A stretch of 64,000 nucleotides of DNA from Brachybacterium subflavum (GTDB taxonomy: Bacteria > Actinomycetota > Actinomycetes > Actinomycetales > Dermabacteraceae). Both the position numbers and the translations under genes were made by a program. Where the stretch lies: assembly GCF_009299795.1 (NCBI RefSeq), contig NZ_VIGP01000001.1:682001-746000 (forward strand), written 5' to 3'. The notes beneath the pieces were generated by a model. The model worked only from the letters and a program-made list of their open reading frames with translations. It made no database searches and had not been told where the DNA came from. Shown here one piece after another: positions 51,971 through 61,261 of the stretch (position 1 is its first letter; each line of letters opens with the position of its first letter).

Positions 51971-52827
51971 GTGAGCTCGCCGCTGATGGGATCCCCGTCG
52001 CGGTGTCCCTGCGGGTCCTGAAGCTCTCCCGGCAGCCCTACTGCCGGTGGTGTTCCCAGCAGGTCACCGCCGGCGAGCTGGACGAGGCATATCGCGCGAA
52101 CGCCCTGTTCAATGCTCACCGAGACGATCCCGAGTTCGGATCGAGATTCCTTGTCGAGGAAGCTCGCGCCGCGGGCGTGGCGATGTGTGAGCGGACCGCG
52201 TGGAGGATATGCCGGGACAACCAGTGGTGGTCCACCTTCGGCAAGAAGCGAGGGAAGAACGGCAAGCGTCCCGGGCCTCCCGTGCACGATGACCTCGTGA
52301 AACGGGACTTCACTGCCGACGACGTCGACGAGGTCTGGCTGACCGATATCACCGCGCAATGGACCGGCGAGGGCAAGCTCTACCTCTGCGCGATCAAGGA
52401 TGTGTTCTCCGGTCGGATCTCGGGCTACTCCATCAGCGACCGGATGAAGGCCCGTCTCGCGGTGAACGCCCCGGCGAATGCGATGTCCCGACGCGATAGC
52501 GCAGCGGGTTGCATCGTGCACTCGGACCGCGGATCCCAGTTTCGAGCGCGGAGCTTCGTGCATGCCCTGAACCGTCATCACCTCATCGGATCGATGGGGA
52601 AAGTCGGTGCTGCCGGAGACAACGCCGCAATGGAGTCATTCTTTGCCCTGCTGCAGAAGAACGTCCTGGACCGCAAGCGATGGCGGACGCGAGAGGAGCT
52701 CCGGATCGCGATCATCACCTGGATCGAGCGCACCTACCACCGCCGTCGCCGGCAAGCCCGACTGGGCCGATTGACCCCCATCGAATACGAGACCATCATG
52801 AAGTCGGCCTCGTACCTAGCGGCCTGA
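51967..52827 (+). CDS. IS3-family transposase OrfB (DDE integrase)
   Basis: 286 residues with an rve integrase core. The catalytic triad is visible: Asp in VWLTDITAQW near 119, Asp in IVHSDRGSQF near 182 and Glu in AAMESFFALLQKN near 220, with the usual 35-residue D-E gap. The C-terminus RLGRLTPIEYETIM is the family ending. The gene looks intact, so the element may still be active. Confidence 0.92.
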   Translation: MSELAADGIPVAVSLRVLKLSRQPYCRWCSQQVTAGELDEAYRANALFNAHRDDPEFGSRFLVEEARAAGVAMCERTAWRICRDNQWWSTFGKKRGKNGKRPGPPVHDDLVKRDFTADDVDEVWLTDITAQWTGEGKLYLCAIKDVFSGRISGYSISDRMKARLAVNAPANAMSRRDSAAGCIVHSDRGSQFRARSFVHALNRHHLIGSMGKVGAAGDNAAMESFFALLQKNVLDRKRWRTREELRIAIITWIERTYHRRRRQARLGRLTPIEYETIMKSASYLAA

Positions 52828-52861
52828 CACGATAACTGTCACCTGACCGTGCAGCAGTCCC

Positions 52862-53378
52862 GGGTTCGGTCTGGCCCGCACTCTTCACGAGGCGGGGCAT
52901 CGGGTGCAGGTCGCGGCACCCTCGAAGTTGATCCACCCGCCCGGGGACCGGGGTCAAGAGCGACCGCAACGATGCAATGCTGCTGGCTCGTCTGGATCGT
53001 GCCGGAGCCATCGTGCCGGTCCGGATCGCCAGGCGAAGCCAGAAGCAGCCCGTGACCTCGTCCGCTGCCGTGACGATGCCCGACGTGACCTGATGAGTGC
53101 CCGTCAGCGTCTGGGAAAGCTCGCTCTGCGCAACGGGTATGTGTTCGCCGGGAAGACAAACTGGGGCAAGGAGCACAGGGCCTGGCTTCGGGGTATACGA
53201 CGTGACCAACTGGGTGGTGCCGGCGTCGGAACGCTGATGACGTTCGATGACTGCGACGACACCGTCCAGCACGCGTGACCGGCTCGACGCCGCGATCCTC
53301 GAGCTCGCCGAGGACAGCGAGTTCACCTCCCGAGAGCTGGCCTCCTGGTGCTGGTCACCGGCGACGATGGAGGCATAG
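52862..53378 (+). pseudogene. IS110-family transposase remnant
   Basis: Family-like segments appear in changing frames: GFGLARTLHEAGHRVQVAAPSKL and HPPGDR, then VKSDRNDAMLLARLDRAGAI one frame over, then RDLVRCRDDARRDLMSARQRLGK, LRNGYVF and WLRGI back in the first frame, then RLDAAILELAEDSEF in yet another. The N-terminal catalytic part is lost at the IS3 boundary, and the C-terminal serine domain is missing. It is dead by at least two frameshifts and a truncation. Confidence 0.65.
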
Positions 53379-53753
53379 CCCGTAGAGACCGCGTTCATGG
53401 GCGATCCCGAGCGCCTGGGGACGCAGTGTGAGGAGGAGACCGGAGAAAGGGCTGTGACCAGACCGCACGGGCGACGCTGGATCTCGGACAAACTCCGCTC
53501 CTCCTACCGAAACAGCGTCATGCGGTAGCCAACCCGCGCATATCAGGCTGACCACGCGTCGAACTGACACGCGACATCCCCAGGCGCACCCCGCTAACGC
53601 CGAAGCGGGGGCACCCACCGGCCGGTGGACACCCCCGCTTCACCCTGCCCACTTGACAGGAAGCGCTACATAGCAACCCTGTGTCAGCGGAACGCTGATC
53701 GTCGTGGGAGAACCCCGCGGTTCCTGGCCGCCGAGGCGATCGAAGCTGTTCCT
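53379..53753. other. Non-coding tail of the IS110 remnant
   Basis: No credible gene. The stretch lies between the broken transposase and the monooxygenase gene and contains one strong stem-loop at 53603-53640. It may be the non-coding end of the IS110-type element. Confidence 0.4.
53603..53640. terminator. Stem-loop at the end of the IS110 remnant
   Basis: Arms of 19 bases, AAGCGGGGGCACCCACCGG paired with CCGGTGGACACCCCCGCTT, with three mismatches and no loop beyond the central dinucleotides. It is placed to stop transcription from either side. Confidence 0.5.
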
Positions 53754-54065
53754 CTAGGCGGTCTCGCCGGGCAGCTTGTACGCGATCACGTCGACGTTCT
53801 GGATGCTCGGCTCGGTGCTGAACAGATCAGCTCCCTGTGCAGCGAGTGCCTGGCCGACGCCACCGGAGAGGTGGGTCTGGCGGGCCTCGTCGTCGGGGAA
53901 CACGTCGAAGATCCCGAAGGTGGATTCGTCGAACTGCAGGGCGAACCAGGCTCGCGTACCCTCCTCCTGCTCGACGATGGGGCGGGCGCTGCGGAGGAAG
54001 TCCGCGACGTCCTGCTGCTTCCCCGGCTTGGCGTGAACGATGACTGACAATGCAGTGTTGATCAT
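53754..54065 (-). CDS. Antibiotic-biosynthesis-monooxygenase (ABM) domain protein
   Basis: 103-residue ferredoxin-like fold protein: ALSVIVHAKPGKQQDVADFL at the start, TRAWFALQFDESTFGIFDVFPDDEARQTHL in the middle, then GADLFSTEPSIQNVDVIAYK. Members are small cofactor-free oxygenases or quinol-type oxidoreductases. It lies seven bases after the PfpI gene, so the two share a transcript. The role is unknown; stress response is plausible from the partner. Confidence 0.85.
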   Translation of the reverse strand: MINTALSVIVHAKPGKQQDVADFLRSARPIVEQEEGTRAWFALQFDESTFGIFDVFPDDEARQTHLSGGVGQALAAQGADLFSTEPSIQNVDVIAYKLPGETA

Positions 54066-54072
54066 GGTTTCC

Positions 54073-54621
54073 TCACTTGTCCTGGCTGAACAGCTCGACC
54101 ATCGCGGCGTTGAAGGCCGGGAGATCCTCGGGCGAGCGGCTGGTGATCAGGTTCCCGTCGCGCGCCACCTCTCCGTCGACGACGTTCGCTCCGGCATTGC
54201 GCAGGTCGGTGCGGATGCTCGGGTACGAGGTCAGCGTCCGACCCTTCGCGACACCGGCCTCGATCAGCGTCCACGGTCCGTGGCAGATCGCGGCGACCGG
54301 CTTGTCGGCGACCATGATGTCGCGCACGAATCCGACGGCGTCGGTGTCCACGCGCAGCTGATCGGGGTTGACCGTGCCGCCGGGAAGCAGCAGGGCGTCG
54401 TACTCGTCGGCCGAGGCGGACTTCACCAGGGCATCGACCGAGAATGTCCCGGCCTCGTCCAGGTCGTTCTCGCGTGCCTTGATCTCGCCCTCGTGCAGCG
54501 AGAGCAGCACGGTCGTGGCCCCGGCGTCCTGAAGAGCCTGTCGCGGCTGCTCGAGCTCCACGCGCTCGACGCCGTCGGCGGCCAGGATCGCGATCCGCTT
54601 GCCATGCAATTCGTCTGCCAT
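54073..54621 (-). CDS. DJ-1/PfpI family protein (class I glutamine amidotransferase-like)
   Basis: 182 residues. It starts GKRIAILAADGVERVELEQP, has DALLLPGG near 78 and the nucleophile elbow AAICHGPWTLIEAG near 112 with Cys and His adjacent, as in PfpI/YhbO/YraA glyoxalase-deglycase or protease-like proteins. ATG 54621 follows GGAG. A reading further upstream is low-complexity and rejected. It sits in an operon with the ABM protein and probably acts on reactive carbonyl damage, which would suit the nearby formaldehyde genes; this is an inference. Confidence 0.9.
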   Translation of the reverse strand: MADELHGKRIAILAADGVERVELEQPRQALQDAGATTVLLSLHEGEIKARENDLDEAGTFSVDALVKSASADEYDALLLPGGTVNPDQLRVDTDAVGFVRDIMVADKPVAAICHGPWTLIEAGVAKGRTLTSYPSIRTDLRNAGANVVDGEVARDGNLITSRSPEDLPAFNAAMVELFSQDK

Positions 54622-55209
54622 GTTCTGCTCCGTTCTGCGAGAGATGACGGCTTGCCTGTGGGGGCGAGCCGCAGGCTGTCCGTACCGGGCAGCGTGGTTC
54701 GGGTGCAGGACGACTCGGGTGCAGTCGTCGTTGCGCTCATCGAGGTCCCGGCAGGTGGTGGCTGCCGATTCTCGGGCCGGGTCCTGGGGGACGGAGAAGA
54801 AGCTTCGGCCCGGAGGTCGTCGCTGACGTTCCGCCATCGACGGCGGGCCTTCTTCGCCGGGGCCTGGCCGAATGTGAGTGCCTGCCCCTGAGCCAGTGTA
54901 GACCTCGTACGTCAGGGACAGGGCGCACGTGGCCATCTCATCCGGGACGCCGGGACGCCGGGACGCCGGGACGCCGGGACGCCGGGACGCCGGGATGCCG
55001 GGGCACGAGGACGTCGACGCCGCCGCAGGACGTGCGGTCAGCGTCGTTCGAGGGTCACCGGTTCCCGACCTCATCCGCAGACAGGGCGGAGCGCCTGCTG
55101 ACCGCGCGGGGAAGGCACACGGCGAGGGTCACCGATCAGGTGACGCAGCCTGCTTGTCCGATGCGCTCCCTGCGACGAGGTTATCGCCCTCGTCGCAGCC
55201 GTACGACGC
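54622..55209. other. 588-base gap with no gene
   Basis: Lies between the PfpI-type gene and the UvrA-like pseudogene, both on the minus strand. Apart from the 8-base tandem array at 54944-54999, I see no gene, RNA or clear promoter. Open frames here translate to Arg/Pro-rich sequence. Confidence 0.6.
54944..54999. repeat. 8-base tandem repeat, seven units
   Basis: GGGACGCC six times exactly and once as GGGATGCC, in the non-coding gap upstream of the PfpI-type gene. An 8-base unit would break any reading frame, which agrees with non-coding status. Confidence 0.9.
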
Positions 55210-57884
55210 TCACGCCCGGGAGGCGGCCTCCCGGAGCGCGGCTTCGAGGTACGGTGCCGACGCACCGGCTCCGGACGAGGCGACCTGCGCGGGCGTGCCT
55301 GAGGCGACCACCGTGCCGCCATCGTCCCCCGCCCCGGGCCCGAGGTCGATGACGTGGTCGGCCACGGCGACGATGCGCATGTCGAGCTCGACCGCGACGA
55401 CGGTGTTGCCTGCGTCCACGAGGGTCTGGAGATGCGTCACGAGCCGATCGGAATCGGCGCTGTGCAGCCCGGACGTCGGCTCGTCCAGGACGTAGAGGGT
55501 GTCCCCGCGCTGGGATCGTTGGAGCTCGGAGGCGAGCTTCACCCGCTGCGCCTCACCTCCGGACAACTCGGTGGCCGGCTGTCCGAGACGGAGATATCCG
55601 AGGCCGACGTCGACCAGTGCCGCGAGCGACCGCATGATGTCGAACTCGCCCTGGAAGAAGTTGTGGGCCTCCTCGACGCTCATGGCGAGGATCTCCGCGA
55701 TGTTGCGGCCACGCCAGGCGATCTCCAACGTGCTGGACTGGTAGCGGGTGCCGTGGCAGTCGGGGCACTCGGTGTAGACCGAGGGGAGGAAGAGCAGCTC
55801 CACCATGACGGATCCTTCGCCCTTGCAGGTAGGGCAGTGACCGCCGGTGACGTTGAAGGAGAACCTGCCCGCCTTGTAGCCGCGAGCGCGAGCCTCGGGC
55901 GTCTCCGCGAACCTCCGCCTCACGTGGTCGAACAGGCCCGTATAGGTGGCGACGTTCGAGCGCGGGGTGCGACCGATGGGCTTCAGGTCGATGCTCACGA
56001 CGCGGCGCACCCCGTCGACGTCGCCGCGGATCTCCCCTCGAGCTCGTCGGGCTCATCCGACAGCAGGAGCTCGTCCCCTTCGGCGGCGTCAGCATCCTCC
56101 GCCTGGTCAGCTCGTCCCTGCCGTTCGCCGAGCAGCGCGGGCAGTGCCTGGCTGACCAGGCTGGACTTGCCTGATCCCGACACTCCGGTGACGGCCGTGA
56201 ACACCCCGAGCGGGAAGGAGATCGACACGTCGCGCAGGTTGTTGCGAGTGACGTGCTCGAGCCTCAGCCGTCCCTGCGGTTCGCGAGGCGTCCGGCGGGG
56301 CAGGCCGCTGCCCCCGAAGACATAGCCGCGGGTGACGGACTCCTCCACCTCGGCGAGCCCTTCGTAGGGCCCGCTGTAGACGACGCGGCCGCCGCGCTCA
56401 CCCGCGCCGGGCCCGATGTCGACCAGCCAGTCGGCGTGCCGCATCACATCCACCGAATGCTCCACCACGAACAGGCTGTTGCCCCGGCGCTTGAGCCCGT
56501 CGAGGATGCCGAGCAGAGCGCTGACGTCCTGCGGATGAAGACCCGCGGACGGCTCATCGAGCACATAGACCACACCGAACAGCTCAGAGGTCAGCTGGGT
56601 CGCGAGTCGCAGGCGCTGCAGCTCCCCGCCGGAGAGGGTGGGAGTGGTGCGGCCCAAGGACAGGTACCCCAGGCCCGGATCGATGATCGGACGCAGCCTG
56701 TTGACGAGCTCCGCGCCCAATCGCGCTGTCGCGGCCAGCTTCTCGACCGAGCGGTCAGGCGCCATGCGCGCGTCCTCGGCCGCGGGGGCGGATCCTCCGG
56801 CGTCGATCCGCTGCCCGGCGTCGCGTCGGTCAGCCTGGCCAGCTGTGCGGCCCGCCGACTCGGCCCCGTCGAGAGCGCCGACAGCTCGCTCGACCGCCTG
56901 GTCGATCAGCGTGGAGAGCTCCGCGAGCGGCAGCGCGGAGAGATCTGCGACGTCGAGACCCTCGAACGTCACGGACAGGGCCTCCGGCTTCAGCCGCTTC
57001 CCATGGCAGGCAGGGCAGGGAGCGACCGAGAGGAACTCCGCCACGCGTCGCTTCATCGACTCGCTCTTGGTGTTCGCGAACGTGTCGAGCACGTACCGAC
57101 GCGCGCCGACGAAGGTGCCCGAGTAGCTCGGTTCGACGCCCGCCGCGGTGGCGGCCCGAGCCTCGGCGAGAGTCAGCCGCGAATGGACCGGGACATACGG
57201 CGTCTCGTCCGTGTAGAGGATCCAGTCCCGATCCTCCTTCGGCAGATCCTTCCAGGGCACATCGACGTCGTAGCCGAGGGCGACGAGCACATCGCGCAGC
57301 TGATGACCGTGCCAGGCCGTCGGCCAGGAGGCGATGGCCCGCTCGCGGATCGTCAGTGAAGGGTCCGGCACCATCGTGTCCTCGATGACCTCGTACACCC
57401 GGCCGATGCCGTGGCACTCCGGGCATGCGCCCTGCACGGTGTTGGCGGAGAAGTCCTCGGCGTAGAGCATCGGCTGATCATCGGGGTAGTGGCCGGCCCG
57501 GGAGTAGAGCATGCGCACCAGCGAGGAGAGCGTGGTGATGCTGCCCACCGAGAACCGCGCGCTGCGGCCCCCGCGCTGCTGCTGAAGAGCGACGGCCGGC
57601 GGCATGCCCGTGATGGAGTCGACGTCCGGGACGGCTGCCTGGTCGATGAGGCGACGGGCGTAGGGAGCGACGGACTCGAGGTAACGGCGCTGGGACTCCG
57701 CGAACAGGGTTCCGAAGGCCAGGGACGACTTCCCCGAGCCGGAGACCCCGGTGAACACCACCAGAGCGTCGCGGGGGACCGTCAGGTCGATGTCCTGGAG
57801 GTTGTGCTCGCGCGCGCCGAGAACCTGCACGTCGGGCTGAACGGGTGACGAGTCCGTCGGTGCGGACCTGCGTGCTCCGACCAT
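55210..57884 (-). pseudogene. UvrA2-like ABC ATPase, broken by a one-base frameshift
   Basis: Excinuclease UvrA paralogue (class II, drug-resistance type). From ATG 57884 the first 629 residues hold [19 protein letters not shown], the zinc-type CPECHGIGRVYEV and CPACHGKRLKPEA, LSGGELQRLRLATQL, VLDEPSAGLHPQD and a second P-loop [15 protein letters not shown]. The frame then closes at 55995. From about 56035 the next frame continues the family sequence: GVRRVVSIDL, IGRTPRSN, GHCPTCKGEGS, LSGGEAQRVKLASEL, VLDEPTSGLHSAD. One extra G in the GGGG run near 56034-56037 would restore an ORF of about 890 residues. It is either a real mutation or a sequence error. Confidence 0.85.
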
Positions 57885-58109
57885 GCCGGCGACACTAGCA
57901 ACGCGTTCCACCGATCGGTCGGAGCATGGCCCGGTCCTCCACGGTCCACCTGCCCGTGGCGCCTGTCGCCGCAGCCGCGGCGGGCACCTCGGTGGAGGGC
58001 GAGGCTCCTTCTGGCCTATGCTCGAAGAGAGCCGAGGCCGCGGGTGACGGGCATCCAAATGACCGTGGCACTTCCGCGACCGGGCCATCCACAACTGGAG
58101 GAGATCGTC

Positions 58110-59303
58110 ATGGCAAGCAGCAACCGCGCCGTCGTGTTCCAGAACGTCAAGGACATGCGCGTCGAGACCCTCGACTTCCCGAAGCTCGAGATGCCGAACG
58201 GCAAGAGCGCCCCGCACGGCGTCATCCTCAAGATCGTCGCCACCAACATCTGCGGCTCCGACCTGCACATCTACCGCGGTTCCTTCCCCGTCCCCCAGGG
58301 CATGGTGATGGGGCACGAGATGACCGGCGAGGTCGTCGAGATCGGCCCCGACGTCGAGTTCCTCTCCGAAGGCGACCTGGTCTCGGTTCCCTTCAACGTC
58401 GCCTGCGGCCGATGCCGCAACTGTCGTGCCCGCCACACCGAGGCGTGCGAGACCGTGAACCCCGACGTGTCCTGCGGCGCCTACGGGTTCAACCTGGGCG
58501 ACTTCCAGGGTGGGCAGGCGGAGTACCTGTTCGTCCCCTACGCCGACTTCCAGCTGCTCCGCTTCCCGGACAAGGACCAGGCCATGGAGAAGATCCGTGA
58601 CCTCGCCCTTCTCTCGGACATCCTGCCCACCGCGTTCCACGGCCTCGTCGAGGCCGGGGCCAAGCCCGGCTCCACCGTCTACATCGCCGGCGCCGGACCT
58701 GTGGGACGCTGCGGCGCCGCGGCGGCCCGTCTTCTGGGTGCGTCCTGCATCATCGTCGGTGACTACCACCAGGACCGGCTGGACCTGATGAAGAACAACG
58801 GCTGCGAGACCATCGACCTGAACCAGGACGTGCCGCTGACCGATCAGATCGAGGCCATCCTCGGCGAACCAATGGTGGACTGCGCCGTCGACTACGTCGG
58901 CAACGAAGCCCACGGGATCGGCCGCGAGGCCGAGGACATGAACCCGGCTCACGCCATCAACCAGGTCATGGACGCCACCCGCGCAGGCGGCGCCACCGGC
59001 ATCGTCGGCGTCTACGGCCCCGACCCGCTGGCCTCCTCCAAGGCCGAGCAGGAGGGCACCTACCCGCTCGACTTCGGCAAGGCGTGGATCAAGTCGCCTC
59101 GGATCTCCGGCGGCCAGGCCCCGATCATGCACTACAACCGTGAGCTGATGATGTCGATCCTCTGGGACCGCATGCCCTACCTCAGCGACATGCTCAACAC
59201 CCAGGTCATCAGCCTCGACGAGGCCCCCGACGCCTACGCGAAGTTCGATACCGGTGTCTCGGAGAAGTTCATCATCGATCCCCACGGCATGATCCCCGCC
59301 TGA
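58110..59303 (+). CDS. fdhA: Glutathione-independent formaldehyde dehydrogenase
   Basis: Zinc- and NAD-dependent medium-chain dehydrogenase that oxidises formaldehyde to formate without a thiol cofactor. 397 residues, matching Pseudomonas putida FdhA. Catalytic zinc ligands are Cys48 in NICGSDLH and His69-Glu70 in MGHE. The structural zinc cysteines are at about 99, 102, 105 and 113 (ACGRCRNC...EAC). The NAD loop GAGPVGRCGAA is near 195, and NPAHAINQVMDATR and DFGKAWIKSPRISGGQAP are family-specific. GGAGGAG precedes ATG 58110. It faces the hxlBA operon and forms a detoxification set with it. Confidence 0.93.
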   Translation: MASSNRAVVFQNVKDMRVETLDFPKLEMPNGKSAPHGVILKIVATNICGSDLHIYRGSFPVPQGMVMGHEMTGEVVEIGPDVEFLSEGDLVSVPFNVACGRCRNCRARHTEACETVNPDVSCGAYGFNLGDFQGGQAEYLFVPYADFQLLRFPDKDQAMEKIRDLALLSDILPTAFHGLVEAGAKPGSTVYIAGAGPVGRCGAAAARLLGASCIIVGDYHQDRLDLMKNNGCETIDLNQDVPLTDQIEAILGEPMVDCAVDYVGNEAHGIGREAEDMNPAHAINQVMDATRAGGATGIVGVYGPDPLASSKAEQEGTYPLDFGKAWIKSPRISGGQAPIMHYNRELMMSILWDRMPYLSDMLNTQVISLDEAPDAYAKFDTGVSEKFIIDPHGMIPA

Positions 59304-59333
59304 TCCCGGGCCGTCATGCACCCGGCCCGCGAT
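59303..59333. terminator. Terminator after fdhA
   Basis: ATCCCGGGCCG and CGGCCCGCGAT pair with one mismatch around a nine-base loop, immediately after the fdhA stop codon. Confidence 0.6.
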
Positions 59334-59919
59334 CGTCGCTCCAGCGTCGGTCGCGGGTCGGTTCTGTGCACGGATCCGTCGCCGATCCCGTCCTGGACGA
59401 TGCCCGGGTCGGGCCTGGCGCCGGTGGGGCCGGCATGCCGGAGCTCAGCGGCGGTGACGAGTGCGCAGGGGCGTGATCGGGGGAGACGGGGGCAGGTCGC
59501 TGCGACGCTCCTGACGCCCCTCACCTCTCGATCCGGATCGCCTCGCAGGGCGAGGGGGACGATCACTTGTGCCGGGGCCGCCGGCCCGCGCACATCGCGG
59601 AGGGACCGGTGTCACCGGCGCCGGTCCTGGCGGGGAGCTCCAGCGGGTGTGTCACGCGGACGAGCGCCGGTCCACCGCGGGGGCCGGCGCGGAGAAGGTC
59701 CGAGGGGGCCGCAGCGACATCGCCCACGGCGGGGCCGTCGGGATGCGCCGCGGCGCCGCCCGGCGCCGGCCGGGCACGCCCTGCGGCGAGGAGGATCACG
59801 TGGCGCTCTGCGCCGCGCGGGGATCGACTGCGGCATCAGTCCACCGCATCCGGTGGGAGGGGACAGGGTCCGGGCGTGCCGTCACCTGCCCCCTCACCAC
59901 GGGATGCGGTGGGCGGTGG
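59304..59919. other. 616-base gap between fdhA and hxlA
   Basis: Apart from the terminator at its left edge, no gene or RNA is supported. Open frames on both strands are Gly/Ala/Arg-rich with no domain. A GC-rich CCGGCGCCGG-type patch at about 59605-59620 and again at 59755-59770 may fold. Confidence 0.6.
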
Positions 59920-60543
59920 TCACCGGATGGCGGAGCGGATGGCGGCGGCCGCGGCGGCGACGTCCGATGCGCTGTAGATGGCGCTGCCCGCGACGGCCAC
60001 GTCTGCTCCCGCCTGCTGGACGGCCTCGACAGAGTCCGCACTGACGCCGCCGGCGACGGAGAACGGGACCTCGGCGGCCTTGCCGGCGGCGAGCAGGGCG
60101 TCGAGGCTGTAGCCGTCCTCCGCCTGCTCGTCGAGGCCGGCGTGCATCTCCACGAAGACGGCGCCGAGGGCGACGACCTCCCGGGCCCGTGCGGCCTTGT
60201 CGGACACGCCGATCAGATCGACGACGACGCCCTTGCCGTGCTTGGTCGCCGCGGCGACCGCTCCGGCGATCGTGCTGTCACCGGCGACGCCGAGCACGGT
60301 CACCAGATCCGCTCCGGCAGCGAAGGCGATGTCAGCTTCCAGCTCGCCGGCATCCATGGTCTTGAGATCGGCGAAGACGGTCTTGTCGGGGTGGGCGGCC
60401 TTGACCGCCGTGATCGCCGCGAGGCCCTCGCTCTTGATCAGAGGGGTGCCGAGCTCGAGGATGTCGACGTAGGGGGCGGCCTTCGCGGCCAGGTCGAGGG
60501 CGGACTCGGTGGTCAGGGTGTCCATGGCGAACTGCAGTCGCAT
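59920..60543 (-). CDS. hxlA: 3-hexulose-6-phosphate synthase
   Basis: Aldol enzyme that fixes formaldehyde onto ribulose-5-phosphate. 207 residues of the OMP-decarboxylase-like barrel. It begins MRLQFAMDTL, has the D-x-K-x-x-D metal/proton motif in FADLKTMDAGELEAD near 55-69, FVEMHAGLDEQA (HxG) near 130 and FSVAGGVSADSVEAV near 162 for phosphate binding. It lies 53 bases downstream of hxlB on the same strand. The ATG at 60543 follows a purine-rich AGAAAGAGA. Together with HxlB it gives the ribulose monophosphate route of detoxification. Confidence 0.94.
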   Translation of the reverse strand: MRLQFAMDTLTTESALDLAAKAAPYVDILELGTPLIKSEGLAAITAVKAAHPDKTVFADLKTMDAGELEADIAFAAGADLVTVLGVAGDSTIAGAVAAATKHGKGVVVDLIGVSDKAARAREVVALGAVFVEMHAGLDEQAEDGYSLDALLAAGKAAEVPFSVAGGVSADSVEAVQQAGADVAVAGSAIYSASDVAAAAAAIRSAIR

Positions 60544-60596
60544 GTCAGGGTGTCTCTTTCTTGTGGTGGTGTCGATGGTGGAACGGGGAAGAAAGG

Positions 60597-61169
60597 TCAT
60601 TCGAGGTTGGCATGACGGGGCCAGAGCGCATCCGCGCTCTGTCCGCTCTTCTGCCACAGGACGTCGAAGAGAGCGTCGCCGACGAGGACGAGGAGCTGCT
60701 CGAAGAGGCTGCCGGCGTACTGGGCCGACTGCTGTTCGGACCGGTCCGTCTTCGTCGCCGCCCGGATGACCAGGACGGCGTGGGACAGCTGAGCAAGCGG
60801 TGACTCGGGGTCGGTCGTGATCCCGATGACGCGGGCACCGACGGATCGCGCCGTCTCAGCCGCGCTCACCACCCCCGAGGTCGTGCCGGAACCGCTGGCG
60901 GTCAGGAGCAGGTCACCCTCTCCGATCGCAGGGGTCGTCGTCTCACCGACGACGTGGACCTGCAGCCCGAGGTGCATGAGGCGCATGGCCGTCATCTGCA
61001 GCGCGAGCCCGGACCGTCCAGCCCCGTGGACGAAGACTCGCCGGGCGTCCGCTGTCAGCTCGACGGCGGCCGCGAGCGCGGGCGCGTCGGGAAGGGCAGC
61101 TGCCCCCTCGATCTCGTTGACGATCCGCGTCAGCGAATCCTGGATACCTCGTTCTTCCATGTCGACCAT
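60597..61169 (-). CDS. hxlB: 6-phospho-3-hexuloisomerase
   Basis: SIS-fold isomerase turning hexulose-6-phosphate into fructose-6-phosphate. 190 residues. The sugar-phosphate loop VFVHGAGRSGLALQM is near 47, LTASGSGTTSGVV near 88 and IGITTDPESPLAQL near 115, and the C-terminal Y-A-G-S-L-F-E-Q helix carries catalytic residues. ATG 61169 is used; ATG 61160 three codons later is possible. It is the first gene of the hxlB-hxlA operon and diverges from the LuxR-type regulator across 92 bases. Confidence 0.92.
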   Translation of the reverse strand: MVDMEERGIQDSLTRIVNEIEGAAALPDAPALAAAVELTADARRVFVHGAGRSGLALQMTAMRLMHLGLQVHVVGETTTPAIGEGDLLLTASGSGTTSGVVSAAETARSVGARVIGITTDPESPLAQLSHAVLVIRAATKTDRSEQQSAQYAGSLFEQLLVLVGDALFDVLWQKSGQSADALWPRHANLE

Positions 61170-61221
61170 CTTGGGCCGGTCCGCGGCGGTCCACTGCTGC
61201 CCAATGAGCGGGGCGCCCCCT

Positions 61222-61247
61222 TCGATCGGGTGGGCCTCCCGGATCGA
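61222..61247. promoter_or_regulatory. Imperfect palindrome between hxlB and its divergent regulator
   Basis: TCGATCGGG (61222-61230) and CCCGGATCGA (61238-61247) form an inverted repeat with one bulged base. A TAGAGT -10 box for the regulator follows at 61250-61255, seven bases before its GTG. Placed to control both directions. Confidence 0.4.
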
Positions 61248-61261
61248 GCTAGAGTAGGGGA

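Larger units (their letters stand above)
51593..52861 (+). mobile_element. Complete IS3-family insertion sequence (1269 bases)
   Basis: Terminal inverted repeats GGGACTGCTGCACGG-(AT/TC)-AGGTGACA match at 23 of 25 positions (51593-51617 and 52837-52861). Two overlapping transposase frames fill the inside. No target-site duplication is visible, since the flanks are GTT on the left and GGG on the right. Its right end abuts an interrupted IS110-like gene. Confidence 0.88.

Noticed and set aside
53355-53618. 87-codon minus-strand frame in the IS110 remnant tail
   Set aside because: Cys/Arg/Gly-rich with no homology. It overlaps the pseudogene end and a stem-loop.
57885-59321. Extension of the UvrA-like frame upstream of 57884, opposite fdhA
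   Set aside because: The upstream part is a mirror of fdhA codons. UvrA homology begins shortly after ATG 57884.
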